Part shown: piece after piece, positions 23,685 to 31,161 of the stretch
How positions within the stretch are numbered: position 1 is the first letter of the stretch
Layout: every line of letters starts with the position of its first letter
Assembly (NCBI GenBank): GCA_019347855.1
Contig: JAHWKO010000014.1
Location: 1 to 36,022 of the forward strand
DNA length: 36,022 nt
DNA from: Actinomycetota bacterium
Lineage (GTDB): Bacteria > Actinomycetota > Nitriliruptoria > Nitriliruptorales > JAHWKO01
Direction of reading: 5' to 3'
The notes under the pieces: model-generated
What the model saw: only the letters and a program-made list of their open reading frames with translations
What the model was told of the DNA's origin: nothing
Databases searched by the model: none
Translations under genes and position numbers: made by a program

Positions 23685-23745
23685 CCAACCTCGCTCGCCC
23701 GTCGCGAGGAACGCCCCGCGCGCTCGCCGCGCAGCCCCCGGTTGC

Positions 23746-23751
23746 TAGCGT
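23746..23751 (+). promoter_or_regulatory. Candidate -10 element for the methyltransferase gene
   Basis: TAGCGT on the plus strand; start near 23758, leader about 31 nt, no recognisable ribosome site before the GTG. Weak. Confidence 0.28.
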
Positions 23752-23788
23752 CCGGGCGCCTCCGCCCCTGCCGACCGCCGGACCCACC

Positions 23789-24691
23789 GTGACCGACCTG
23801 TCCCCCGACGAGCTGCAGATCGCGTTCCACGACGTCGAGTGCGCGACCTACGACGAGCGCTTCGGGATCGCGTACGACGACCGCACCGCCCGCGACGTGG
23901 TGTGGGAGCTCACCCGGCTCGTCGACCGCGGCGAGCTCGAGCGGATCCTCGACGTCGGGTGCGGCACGGGCTACCTCGCCCTCAGCTTGGCTGCGGCCGC
24001 TGCCGCGTCGGAGATCCACGCGAGCGACATCTCGCCCGGGATGCTCGAGCGTGCCATCACCAACGCGCGCGACCTCGATGTCGAGGTGCACTTCTCACGC
24101 GCGTCCGCGACCGACCTGCCGTACCCCGATGGGACGTTCGATGCGGTGGTGAGCCGTGGCGTCCTCCACCACCTGCACGACCCCGCGGCCGCGCTGACCG
24201 AGTGGCGTCGGGTGGTCCGGGCCGGCGGGCCGGTCGTCGTCTTGAGCGAGCCGACCCCCTTCGCGGACCGGATAGGAGGCATGTTCGCCCGGATGGCGCT
24301 GCGGGGGCTATCCGCAGCCCGACGTGCCGCCGACCTCGTCGGCCGGCCGCTGTCCGCCCACGACGAGGAGGAGGCCCAGCTGCACCGGTACTGGGACCTG
24401 GTCGCGCTGGCCGCCAACCTCCACACGTTCACGCCTGATGAGCTGCGCGGTCTCGCCGACGCGGCCGGGTTCGACCAGGTCGACGTGCGCGGGTCCGGGT
24501 GGACCTCGATCGCCTGGGCGGCCTCGTACTACGCCGTCGTCGGGGAGCTACCGACGATCGCGGAGAACGACACCTGGAAGCGCCGCGCCGGGGCCGTCTG
24601 GTCGGCGTTGCGACGGGTCGACGCGACCGTGGTCGAGCCGCTCCTGCCTGACGGAGCCCTGCTGACGGTTCAGGCGGTCTTCCGCGGCTGA
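23789..24691 (+). CDS. SAM-dependent class I methyltransferase
   Basis: A 300-residue Rossmann methyltransferase. Motif I is ILDVGCGTGYLALSL at 53-67; the acidic residue binding the ribose is in IHASDISPGMLERA; motif II/III reads ATDLPYPDGTFDAVVSRGVL followed by HHLHDP, then VVRAGGPVVVLSEP. The second half (about 165-300) is helical and includes LHRYWDLVALAANLHTFTPD, perhaps the substrate lid. The substrate cannot be inferred; the sequence resembles the Methyltransf_11/UbiE-like group. The GTG start lacks a ribosome site. Its last 22 nt overlap the end of the convergent HIRAN-like gene. Confidence 0.85.
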   Translation: MTDLSPDELQIAFHDVECATYDERFGIAYDDRTARDVVWELTRLVDRGELERILDVGCGTGYLALSLAAAAAASEIHASDISPGMLERAITNARDLDVEVHFSRASATDLPYPDGTFDAVVSRGVLHHLHDPAAALTEWRRVVRAGGPVVVLSEPTPFADRIGGMFARMALRGLSAARRAADLVGRPLSAHDEEEAQLHRYWDLVALAANLHTFTPDELRGLADAAGFDQVDVRGSGWTSIAWAASYYAVVGELPTIAENDTWKRRAGAVWSALRRVDATVVEPLLPDGALLTVQAVFRG

Positions 24692-25071
24692 TCGACGAGC
24701 GGGGTCGGGTCGACCTCGATGACGGGCCGGCGCCAGCGGCCGGCGGGTTCGGTCATCCATCCGACGACGGTGCCGGTCACCCTCGTGCCGCTGCGGATCC
24801 GCGGTCCGACCCGGGCGGCGACGGCCCGCTCGAGGTAGCCGATGCGCCACGGGATGCCCTGCGCGGACCGCGTCCAGATCGCGACGGCCCACTCGTCCAT
24901 CGGATGGCCGTGCTCGTGGTGGAGCAGGACACCCTGCCCACGACCCGGATGGTCCGCCCCCGGCGGTCGTGCCGCGAACCGGTAGCCCCGCACCGGGGTC
25001 CGGAACCGCTGCGCCTCGGTGGCCGGGCTGGTCGCAGGCCGCGCCCTGCGGTGTTCCGTGCGTGTGCTCAT
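24670..25071 (-). CDS. Small HIRAN-like domain protein
   Basis: A 133-residue protein. After a basic N-terminus (STRTEHRRARPATS), residues about 30-125 resemble a HIRAN domain: GVLLHHEHGHPMDEWAVAIW matches the family block with NPxDxxAV, and WRIGYLERAVAARV matches the G-x-IGYLP-like block, then SGTRVTGTVVGW. HIRAN domains bind 3' single-stranded DNA ends or stalled forks in HLTF and Rad5; free-standing ones are common in bacteria with no known job. It is 69 nt downstream of the Fe-S nuclease gene on the same strand. ATG at 25069-25071 is chosen; a frame starting 20 codons earlier is possible. The 3' end overlaps the methyltransferase. Confidence 0.6.
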   Translation of the reverse strand: MSTRTEHRRARPATSPATEAQRFRTPVRGYRFAARPPGADHPGRGQGVLLHHEHGHPMDEWAVAIWTRSAQGIPWRIGYLERAVAARVGPRIRSGTRVTGTVVGWMTEPAGRWRRPVIEVDPTPLVDQPRKTA

Positions 25072-25140
25072 CGTTACGTCCCGCTGTCTCGTCCGTCGCC
25101 CGCATGATGCCGCGGGGGTGTGACATGGCACGACGGGGGG

Positions 25141-26094
25141 TCAGAGCTCGGCGTACAGCGCCCCGTCCGGGATGTCCGCGTCGAGGTACGCCGGGCAGCG
25201 GTCCGCACGGTCGCACCACCGGCAGTACGCGCCCGGGACCAGGCGTAGCTCGTCCTCGGGTGGCCGGTCCCAGCGAAGGACCACCGCGCGCCGGACCCCG
25301 TCGACGATCTGACGGGCGGCGGCCTCGAGGGTGTCCTCGGTGACGTCCTCGACATCCCACGCGCCTTCGGTCACGTAGTACGAGGCCACCCGGAACGGCG
25401 CGACCCGGTACTTGAGGGTGAGCAGCAGGGCGTACAGCCGCAGGTCCCGCCGGTCCTGGTGGGGGCGCCGCCACCCGGTCTTGAGGTCAACCACGAGCAT
25501 CTGCCGTTGCGACCCGCTGACTCGCCCGATCGTCAGGTCCGTGGTCCCCCGTACCTGTACCGCGCCGCCTGCGAAGGTCGCCGCGACGGAGCGTTCCGTA
25601 CGGGGGCTCCAGGCCCCGGGGATCGTCGGCCACGTGTCACGGACGTCGGCGATCAGGTGCTGTGCCTCGGATCGCAGGGCGGCGACGTCCAGGTCGCCGA
25701 GCCCGGCCAGGAACGCCCCGACCCCCAACTCATCCACGAGCTCGTCCCAGGCTCGGTCGACCAGCCGCTCGGGATCGTGCTCGCGCGCCGAGCGCCAGTC
25801 GAGCTCGATCGCCCGGTGGGCCAGCTTCCCGCGGAACACCGGGACGTTCCACGCGAAGGGGGTCGCCTGCTGGTCGAGGTAGCGACCGTCGCACGCGAGG
25901 GCCGCGAGCGCGGACTTGTGCAGCCGCAACTGCTCGCCGTCGGGGATGGTCGAGACCGCGTCGGCGATGCCGTGCTCGACGTGGTCCCGCAACCTGCCCG
26001 CGAGGTCGTGGTCGACGGGTGGGCGCGACGCCTCGACCGCCAGGAGCTCGCGCAGCAACCGCTGCTGCGCGGGCGTGTAGCCGTCGAGATCCAC
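25141..26094 (-). CDS. PD-(D/E)XK nuclease with predicted 4Fe-4S cluster (Cas4/AddB-like)
   Basis: A 317-residue RecB-family nuclease. Core residues: H93 in GKLAHRAIE, E168, D186 in GTTDLTIG, D203-x-K205 in VVDLKTGWRR, and the QxxxY-like helix RRDLRLYALLL with Y221. Four cysteines fit an iron-sulfur cluster as in Cas4, AddB and Dna2: C68 in ALACDGRYL, then C291-x2-C294-x5-C300 in YCRWCDRADRC. No helicase domain is present, so it acts alone or with a partner; DNA-end resection in repair is the likely role. GTG at 26092-26094 has GGGAG 7 nt upstream; the longer frame continues past the divergent promoter. HIRAN-like gene follows. Confidence 0.82.
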   Translation of the reverse strand: MDLDGYTPAQQRLLRELLAVEASRPPVDHDLAGRLRDHVEHGIADAVSTIPDGEQLRLHKSALAALACDGRYLDQQATPFAWNVPVFRGKLAHRAIELDWRSAREHDPERLVDRAWDELVDELGVGAFLAGLGDLDVAALRSEAQHLIADVRDTWPTIPGAWSPRTERSVAATFAGGAVQVRGTTDLTIGRVSGSQRQMLVVDLKTGWRRPHQDRRDLRLYALLLTLKYRVAPFRVASYYVTEGAWDVEDVTEDTLEAAARQIVDGVRRAVVLRWDRPPEDELRLVPGAYCRWCDRADRCPAYLDADIPDGALYAEL

Positions 26095-26127
26095 GTGTTC
26101 GCTCCCAGGGGTCGGGCCACACGTCGA

Positions 26128-26136
26128 GGCTACGGT
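26128..26136. promoter_or_regulatory. Overlapping divergent -10 elements (nuclease / DUF2332)
   Basis: Plus-strand TACGGT at 26131-26136 and minus-strand TAGCCT at 26128-26133 share three bases. The plus element is followed by 6 nt and the GTG at 26143. The minus element would start near 26121, about 26 nt before the nuclease GTG. Confidence 0.45.
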
Positions 26137-26142
26137 GACCCC

Positions 26143-27237
26143 GTGACACCGGACGGGAGGTCCCGAGGGGTGGATGCGGCACGGGCGGCAGAGGTGCTCC
26201 GCGAACAGGCGGAGCACGTGCGCGGCCGGTCCGCCCTCTACGAGCGTCTGCTCGCCGGACTGGCCGGAGCCGCCGAGCGACGGTTCGACGGTGGGGTGAT
26301 CCCTCGGCTGCTCGACGTGCCCGGCAGGACGGTCCAGGAGTCCCGCCTGCTGCTCGTCGCCGCCCTCCACCACGCGGCGCTCGAGGACCCGTCGCTCCCT
26401 CACGCGGCCTGGTTCCCGACCGCGGTCGACGATCCCAGGCCCGCCGACGAAGGGGCCCCGGGGGCGCTCGCACTGGCCTACCTCGTGGAGCACGAGGAGC
26501 GCGTGACCGCGTTCGTCGAGGCCAACCGCCTCCAGACGAACGAGGTCGGTCGGTGCGTCGGTCTGCTGCCGGGGATGGTCGCTGCCGCGTCGTTCGGGAT
26601 GCCGCTGCGTCTGCTCGAGGTCGGGGCGTCGGCCGGCCTCAACCTGCGCTTCGACCGGTACCGGTACCGCTACCTGGGCGGACCGACCTGGGGCCCGGCT
26701 GGCGGGCCGTTCCTCGAGACCGCAGCGGAGGGGTCGGTGCCCACGACCCTCGTACCGCCGACGGTCGAGGTGAGCGAGCGGCGTGGGGTCGATCTGCACC
26801 CGATCGACCCCACAACGACCGAGGGGGCGAGGCTCCTGACCTCGTTCGTGTGGCCCGACGAGCACGATCGGCACCGCCGCCTACGGGAGGCTCTCGAGGT
26901 GGCAGCTGCCACGCCCGCCCGGCTGGACAGCGGGGACCTGGTGGAGTGGACCGCGCAGCACGCCCACCCGGTGGAAGGCGTGACCACCGTGCTGTTCCAC
27001 TCGATCGTGGCGTACATGCTGGACGTCGAGACCGAGAACCGGTTCGAGGACATCGTCGAACGCAGCCTGCGCGAGGCCACCGCGCAGGCCCCGTTCGCGT
27101 ACCTCCGCCTCGAGGAGCCGCGCGGGGTCACCTCCGCGCCGGAGCTCACGCTGTCGATCGGGGACGGCTCCGGACCGCCGCAGCGGCGCACGATCCTGAC
27201 GTGTGACTGGCACGGGCGCTGGGTGCGCTGGTGGTGA
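26143..27237 (+). CDS. DUF2332 family protein
   Basis: A 364-residue protein of the DUF2332 family, common in actinobacteria and of unknown function. Recognisable blocks: AAEVLREQAEHVRGRSALYE at the N-terminus, TNEVGRCVGLLPGM, then LRLLEVGASAGLNLRFDRY, which resembles a nucleotide or SAM-binding glycine loop, and FHSIVAYMLDVE. It ends DWHGRWVRWW. Start choice: GTG at 26143 is 6 nt after a -10 hexamer (leaderless reading); GTG at 26170, nine codons later in the same frame, has GGGAGG 9 nt upstream. Both leave the domain intact. A much longer frame reading back through the nuclease gene is a shadow. Confidence 0.85.
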   Translation: MTPDGRSRGVDAARAAEVLREQAEHVRGRSALYERLLAGLAGAAERRFDGGVIPRLLDVPGRTVQESRLLLVAALHHAALEDPSLPHAAWFPTAVDDPRPADEGAPGALALAYLVEHEERVTAFVEANRLQTNEVGRCVGLLPGMVAAASFGMPLRLLEVGASAGLNLRFDRYRYRYLGGPTWGPAGGPFLETAAEGSVPTTLVPPTVEVSERRGVDLHPIDPTTTEGARLLTSFVWPDEHDRHRRLREALEVAAATPARLDSGDLVEWTAQHAHPVEGVTTVLFHSIVAYMLDVETENRFEDIVERSLREATAQAPFAYLRLEEPRGVTSAPELTLSIGDGSGPPQRRTILTCDWHGRWVRWW

Positions 27238-27267
27238 GGGCCATCGGTCGGGCGCACCACCGCCTGG

Positions 27268-27273
27268 TACCGT
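27268..27273 (+). promoter_or_regulatory. Candidate -10 element for the VanW gene
   Basis: TACCGT preceded by TGG on the plus strand. Start near 27280; leader about 82 nt. A 6-bp palindrome, TCCGCG-TT-CGCGGA, lies at 27282-27295, right at the start of the transcript. Confidence 0.35.
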
Positions 27274-27361
27274 CGGAACGGTCCGCGTTCGCGGAACAAC
27301 GGGACGCCTGGATGTCGTTGCACCCCCTGTCCCTCTTCCTCCTCGATGGGGCCGTACACGC

Positions 27362-29338
27362 ATGAGCAAGCTGGAGCAGCCGACCGCGTCCTCCGGCGCC
27401 GACACCGAGACCGCGACCGGGCGATCGTCCTCGTGGAGGTCCGGATGGCGCCGCGCCGCGGTCATCGTCGGCGGGGTCCTGCTGGCGATCCTCGTCGTCG
27501 TGGGGACGATCCGGCTGGTCCACCGCGGCGAGGTCCTGCCGGGCGTCTCGGTCGCGACCGTCGACGTGGGCGGCCTCGATCGTGAGGCGACGCGGGAACG
27601 ACTGGCGACGCTCGTATCGGAGCGCCGCGAGGAGACCATCACCTTCACCCACGAGGAGGAGGAGTTCGTCCTCACCCCGGGGGACGACACCTACGGCGCG
27701 GATCTCGAGGCGGCCGTCGACGCGGCCTACGCCGTCGGCCGCACCGGCGACCCGTTCACCTCGTCCTGGTCCCACGTGGTCGCGAGGTTCGGGCGGGAGG
27801 TCACGGTCGAGCTGGCCGACGACCTCCAGCGGGGCGAGGTCCAGGCCTGGGTCGTGGACGTCGCCGACCAGGTCGACACCGAGTCCTTCCCGGGCTCCGT
27901 GAGCGCTGATCCCGACACCTTGCAGGTGACATCGCAGCCGCCGGCGCCTGGCGTCCAGGTACTCACCGAGGAGGCGGTGGACCGCGCCGTCGGCGCGATC
28001 CGTGAGGCCGGTTCCGAGTCCTTCGAGCTACCCACCGAGACGATCGAACCACCCGTCGGGCCCGCGGACGTCGAGCAGGTGGCGGCGCAGGCCCGCGAGG
28101 CGCTCGAGGGGCCACTGACACTCACCGCCGAGCACGGCGCGACCGTCACGTTCTCACCCGCCGAGCTCGCCCCCCTCGTCGCGGGCGAGGTCGTGGGCTC
28201 CGGCGACGAGGCGACCTTCGAACTGCGCGCGCCCAGCGAAGCGGTGGGTGCAGCGTTCGAGCCCCACCTGGACGCCCTCAACGTCGAACCGGTGGATGCC
28301 ACCTTCGAGGTCATGGGGGGGCTCACCACGTTCGACGACCAGAGCGACGTCACGTGGGAACCCAAGCCGGCGGAGCTCCGCGTCGTGCCAGGTGAGAACG
28401 GGTACACGTTCGACGCCGAACGGGCTGCCGACCAGCTCTCCCAACTCATGGCCACCGCCACCCGCGAGGCCGACCTCGACCTCGTCGTCGAGGAACCGGA
28501 CATCACGTCGGACGAGGCCGAGAGCCTCGGGGTCACCGACCTGATCGGGACCTTCACCACCTACCACGCGTGCTGCGCGAACCGCGTCGCGAACATCCAC
28601 CGGATGGCCGATATCGTCCGGGGCGCCGTGCTCGAGCCCGGCGACGAGTTCTCGGTCAACGAGCACGTCGGCGAGCGGACCCGGGCCAAGGGCTTCGTCG
28701 CGGACGGCACGATCGTCCGGGGCGAGTACGTCGACGAGGTCGGTGGCGGCGTCTCCCAGTTCGCGACCACGATGTACAACGCCTCGTTCTTCGCGGGGAT
28801 CGAGATCCTCGAGCACAAGGCGCACAGCTACTACATCTCGCGCTATCCGATGGGGCGCGAAGGGACCCTCTACTACCCCTCGGTGGACCTGCGGATCCGC
28901 AACGACACCGACAAGGGCCTGTTCATCCACACGTCGTACACGGGGACGTCGATCACGGTCTCGCTGTTCGGGGACAACGGCGGACGCCAGGTCAGCGCGA
29001 TCCACGGCGAGCCGCACAACTACCGCTCGAGCCGGACCATCTACCGGGACAACCCCAACCTCCCGCGCGGTTCCGAGCGGGTCGTCCAGAGCGGTGGTAC
29101 GGGGTTCGACGTGGTGGTCACCCGTGTGATCGACACGGGCGGGGACGAGGAGCGCGAGCGCATCTTCACCCGGTACGAAGCACCGCTGCGGATCGTGGAG
29201 CGCGGGACCGGCGAGCCCCGCCCCGAGCCCTCCCCCACCCCCACCGAGGACGGCAGCCCCCAGGGCGGCGGCGGGGACGGTGGTGGCTCCGACGGCGGCG
29301 GCAACGGCGGCGGCAGCGACAGCGGCGGGGGCGGATGA
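27362..29338 (+). CDS. VanW family membrane-anchored envelope protein
   Basis: A 658-residue protein: cytoplasmic basic N-terminus, one membrane helix at about 32-51 (AAVIVGGVLLAILVVVG), then about 340 residues of repeated alpha/beta modules like the putative peptidoglycan-binding domains found in front of VanW (two units, around 57-220 and 230-385). The VanW domain spans about 395-540 with NIHRMADIVRGAVLEPGDEF, TRAKGFVADGTIV and VGGGVSQFATTMYNASFFAG. After it comes a beta domain and a tail of about 40 residues, Pro-rich then almost all Gly/Asp/Ser. Role: cell-wall related, precise activity unknown. The frame begins earlier, but ATG 27362 puts the helix in place. Last bases overlap the next gene as ATGA. 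Confidence 0.88.
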   Translation: MSKLEQPTASSGADTETATGRSSSWRSGWRRAAVIVGGVLLAILVVVGTIRLVHRGEVLPGVSVATVDVGGLDREATRERLATLVSERREETITFTHEEEEFVLTPGDDTYGADLEAAVDAAYAVGRTGDPFTSSWSHVVARFGREVTVELADDLQRGEVQAWVVDVADQVDTESFPGSVSADPDTLQVTSQPPAPGVQVLTEEAVDRAVGAIREAGSESFELPTETIEPPVGPADVEQVAAQAREALEGPLTLTAEHGATVTFSPAELAPLVAGEVVGSGDEATFELRAPSEAVGAAFEPHLDALNVEPVDATFEVMGGLTTFDDQSDVTWEPKPAELRVVPGENGYTFDAERAADQLSQLMATATREADLDLVVEEPDITSDEAESLGVTDLIGTFTTYHACCANRVANIHRMADIVRGAVLEPGDEFSVNEHVGERTRAKGFVADGTIVRGEYVDEVGGGVSQFATTMYNASFFAGIEILEHKAHSYYISRYPMGREGTLYYPSVDLRIRNDTDKGLFIHTSYTGTSITVSLFGDNGGRQVSAIHGEPHNYRSSRTIYRDNPNLPRGSERVVQSGGTGFDVVVTRVIDTGGDEERERIFTRYEAPLRIVERGTGEPRPEPSPTPTEDGSPQGGGGDGGGSDGGGNGGGSDSGGGG

Positions 29339-29541
29339 GCCCGCGGGTGACCGCGACCGTGTGGCTCGGGCTCGCGGTCGTCGTGGCGCTCGCCTCGCTC
29401 GTGACGATGGTCGTCGTCGTGGCCACCGGGGACCGCGACCTCGTCGTGGCGGTGATCGAGGTCGCGACGTGGACCGCCGCGACCATCTGGTTGCCCGTCG
29501 TGGCGTGGCGCCACTACCGGCGAGTCACGCCTCGTCGCTAG
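29335..29541 (+). CDS. Small two-helix membrane protein
   Basis: A 68-residue protein starting at the ATG that overlaps the VanW gene stop (ATGA), so it is translated with it. Two hydrophobic segments, VWLGLAVVVALASLVTMVVV and LVVAVIEVATWTAATIWLPV, are separated by GDRD and followed by a basic end (RHYRRVTPRR). No known family is recognised. The stop lies inside the 3' end of the convergent sulfurtransferase gene (17-nt overlap). The tight coupling suggests a role with the VanW protein in the envelope. Confidence 0.6.
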   Translation: MSPRVTATVWLGLAVVVALASLVTMVVVVATGDRDLVVAVIEVATWTAATIWLPVVAWRHYRRVTPRR

Positions 29542-30379
29542 GGTACTCGGCGATCGGACGGTCCTCGTCGGTCGACCACCCTGACCACGACCCCGCGTAC
29601 AGCCGGGCCCCTTCGATACCCGCCCGTTCCAGGGCGAGCAGCGTGTGGCACGACGTCACCCCGGAGCCGCAGTAGACGACCACCTCGTCCGCCTCGTCCG
29701 TCCCGAGCGACGCGAAACGATCCTTCAGCTGCTCGGGGCGGGCGAAGCGACCCGAGGCGTCGAGGTTGTCCTCGTACGGGGCGCTGACGGCACCGGGGAT
29801 GTGCCCTGCCTTCTCGTCGTAGGGTTCACGCTCGCCCCGGTAGCGGTCGGCGTCGCGAGCGTCGATCACGACGGCATCGTCACGCTCACGCAGCGCGTCC
29901 ACCAGGTCGGCGTCCGCCAGCGCGTCTTCCGGCCACGCCGCCATCGGGAAGTCCCCCTGCGGACGCACGGTCACCGCGCCAGACAGGTCACGTCCCCAGG
30001 CATCGAGCCCACCGTCCAGCAGGGCAGCCTCGTGCCCGGTGACCCGGAGCATCCACACCAGCCGCGCAGCGTGGGCGCCGCCGGCGTCGTCGTACGCCAC
30101 GACCGTGTCGCCGTCGCTGACGCCGAGGCGCTGCATGGTCCCGGCGAACCGTTCAGGGTCGGGCAGCGGGTGCCGCCCGACCACCCGCCCGGCCGTTCCG
30201 CTCAGGTCGCGTTCGAGGTCGACGAAGACCGCGCCGGGGATGTGGCTCTCGAGGTACGCCTCCCAACCGGTCCGGCCGTCGGAACCCGGTTCCCACCGGA
30301 CGTCCACGACGACCACGCGATCGAGCCGCGCCGCCAGCCAGTCAGCGTCGACGATCGGAGGGATCCGGGCCATCGGCAT
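29525..30379 (-). CDS. sseA: Tandem-rhodanese sulfurtransferase (thiosulfate or 3-mercaptopyruvate)
   Basis: A 284-residue cytosolic protein with two rhodanese domains. The N-terminal domain (about 8-135) is the inactive type: WEAYLESHIPGAVFVDLERD, with Asp-Asp-Ala-Gly where a catalytic loop would be. The C-terminal domain (about 155-280) has the active loop CGSGVTSC with C237. CGSGVTA/S favours 3-mercaptopyruvate sulfurtransferase over thiosulfate, but thiosulfate use cannot be excluded. It may feed sulfur to moeZ or the SUF system encoded nearby. ATG at 30377-30379 is used; a second Met two codons later is possible. No ribosome site is visible. Confidence 0.9.
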   Translation of the reverse strand: MPMARIPPIVDADWLAARLDRVVVVDVRWEPGSDGRTGWEAYLESHIPGAVFVDLERDLSGTAGRVVGRHPLPDPERFAGTMQRLGVSDGDTVVAYDDAGGAHAARLVWMLRVTGHEAALLDGGLDAWGRDLSGAVTVRPQGDFPMAAWPEDALADADLVDALRERDDAVVIDARDADRYRGEREPYDEKAGHIPGAVSAPYEDNLDASGRFARPEQLKDRFASLGTDEADEVVVYCGSGVTSCHTLLALERAGIEGARLYAGSWSGWSTDEDRPIAEYPSDEA

Positions 30380-30407
30380 CCACAGGAAGGGGACGGGCGT
30401 GTCACGG

Positions 30408-30413
30408 ACGCTA
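30408..30413 (-). promoter_or_regulatory. Candidate -10 element for the sulfurtransferase gene
   Basis: TAGCGT on the minus strand, start near 30401, leader about 22 nt. It would allow expression separate from the upstream hypothetical gene. Confidence 0.3.
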
Positions 30414-30455
30414 GCGCAGACCTACACGCTGTCGTACGACGCCCCGAACGGCCCG

Positions 30456-31049
30456 TCACACGAGCGGTCCGATCACGAGACCGAAGCGGGCCGCGGCCTC
30501 CGCCTCGAACGTCAGGCTGTGCCCGAGCATGGCGCAGCGTTCGGCCTGCTCCAGGACGTCGCCCGGGCGCACGTCCATCTCGTCTCGGCGGTCGACCAGC
30601 AGGCTGAGCGCGGCGGGGATCCAGCCTTCGCCGGGTCCCGGGTCGAACGGCGCATGCCACCTCACCTCGCCGCCCGCGAGGTCGAACGGGACCAGGACGG
30701 TGGACGCTCGAGCGGGCTGCCGGTGCCCATCGACCAGCTCGATGACCAACACCCGCTGTCGCAGGTCCCCGACGCCATCGACGACCGGCGGGATCGGGTC
30801 CTCGAGCGAGGCCACCCGCCCGGTGATCCCCACCGCGACCCGGTCCGCACCCATGGGCACCGCCAGAGCCATCAGTTCGATCAAGGGATCGTGGTAGCGA
30901 CCTTTCGGGAACGGCCGGACGTCCGCGACCACCAGCGGCCGCTCTCCTTCGATAGCGATGAACCTCGGGATCGCTTCACCGTCGATCCGGAGGTCCAGGT
31001 CGGCTCCTGCTCTCAGCAGCTCGACGACCCACTCGTCCCATGCACCCAT
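30456..31049 (-). CDS. Hypothetical protein
   Basis: A 197-residue protein of no family I recognise. It has no signal or membrane helix. Features: an N-terminal helix (GAWDEWVVELLRAGADLDLR), alternating beta strands (AIEGERPLVVADVRPF, RVAVGITGRVASL, RVLVIELVDG), a Pro/Trp-rich middle (VRWHAPFDPGPGEGWIPAAL) and a C-terminal helix with the single Cys (EQAERCAMLGHSL). The fold is probably alpha/beta. ATG at 31047-31049 with AGGGGA just before it is chosen; the frame continues 52 codons up through the moeZ terminator region, which is not plausible coding. It precedes the sulfurtransferase on the same strand. Confidence 0.55.
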   Translation of the reverse strand: MGAWDEWVVELLRAGADLDLRIDGEAIPRFIAIEGERPLVVADVRPFPKGRYHDPLIELMALAVPMGADRVAVGITGRVASLEDPIPPVVDGVGDLRQRVLVIELVDGHRQPARASTVLVPFDLAGGEVRWHAPFDPGPGEGWIPAALSLLVDRRDEMDVRPGDVLEQAERCAMLGHSLTFEAEAAARFGLVIGPLV

Positions 31050-31161
31050 CGGTCCCCTCGATCCCCGCACCCGTGCGGGCGCGACGGACCGATGCTGACC
31101 AGACAACGCCCCGACCGCTGGTGCGGACCCGCTCAGCTTGTGGACAACCACCACTCCCCCA

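Noticed and set aside
22120..23748. Plus-strand frame of 542 codons across lgt and the M23 gene
   Set aside because: Shadow of two well-supported minus-strand genes; Arg/Leu/Val-rich with no motifs.
23539..23788. c-di-AMP (ydaO) riboswitch before the M23 gene
   Set aside because: GCGGAGG and ACCTACGAGG look suggestive, but the conserved GGGTGAA block and overall layout are missing; kept only as a structured leader.
25141..26094. Cas4 of a CRISPR system
   Set aside because: The cysteine and nuclease motifs fit the wider Cas4/AddB/RecB class, but no cas1, cas2 or array is near, so a repair role is preferred.
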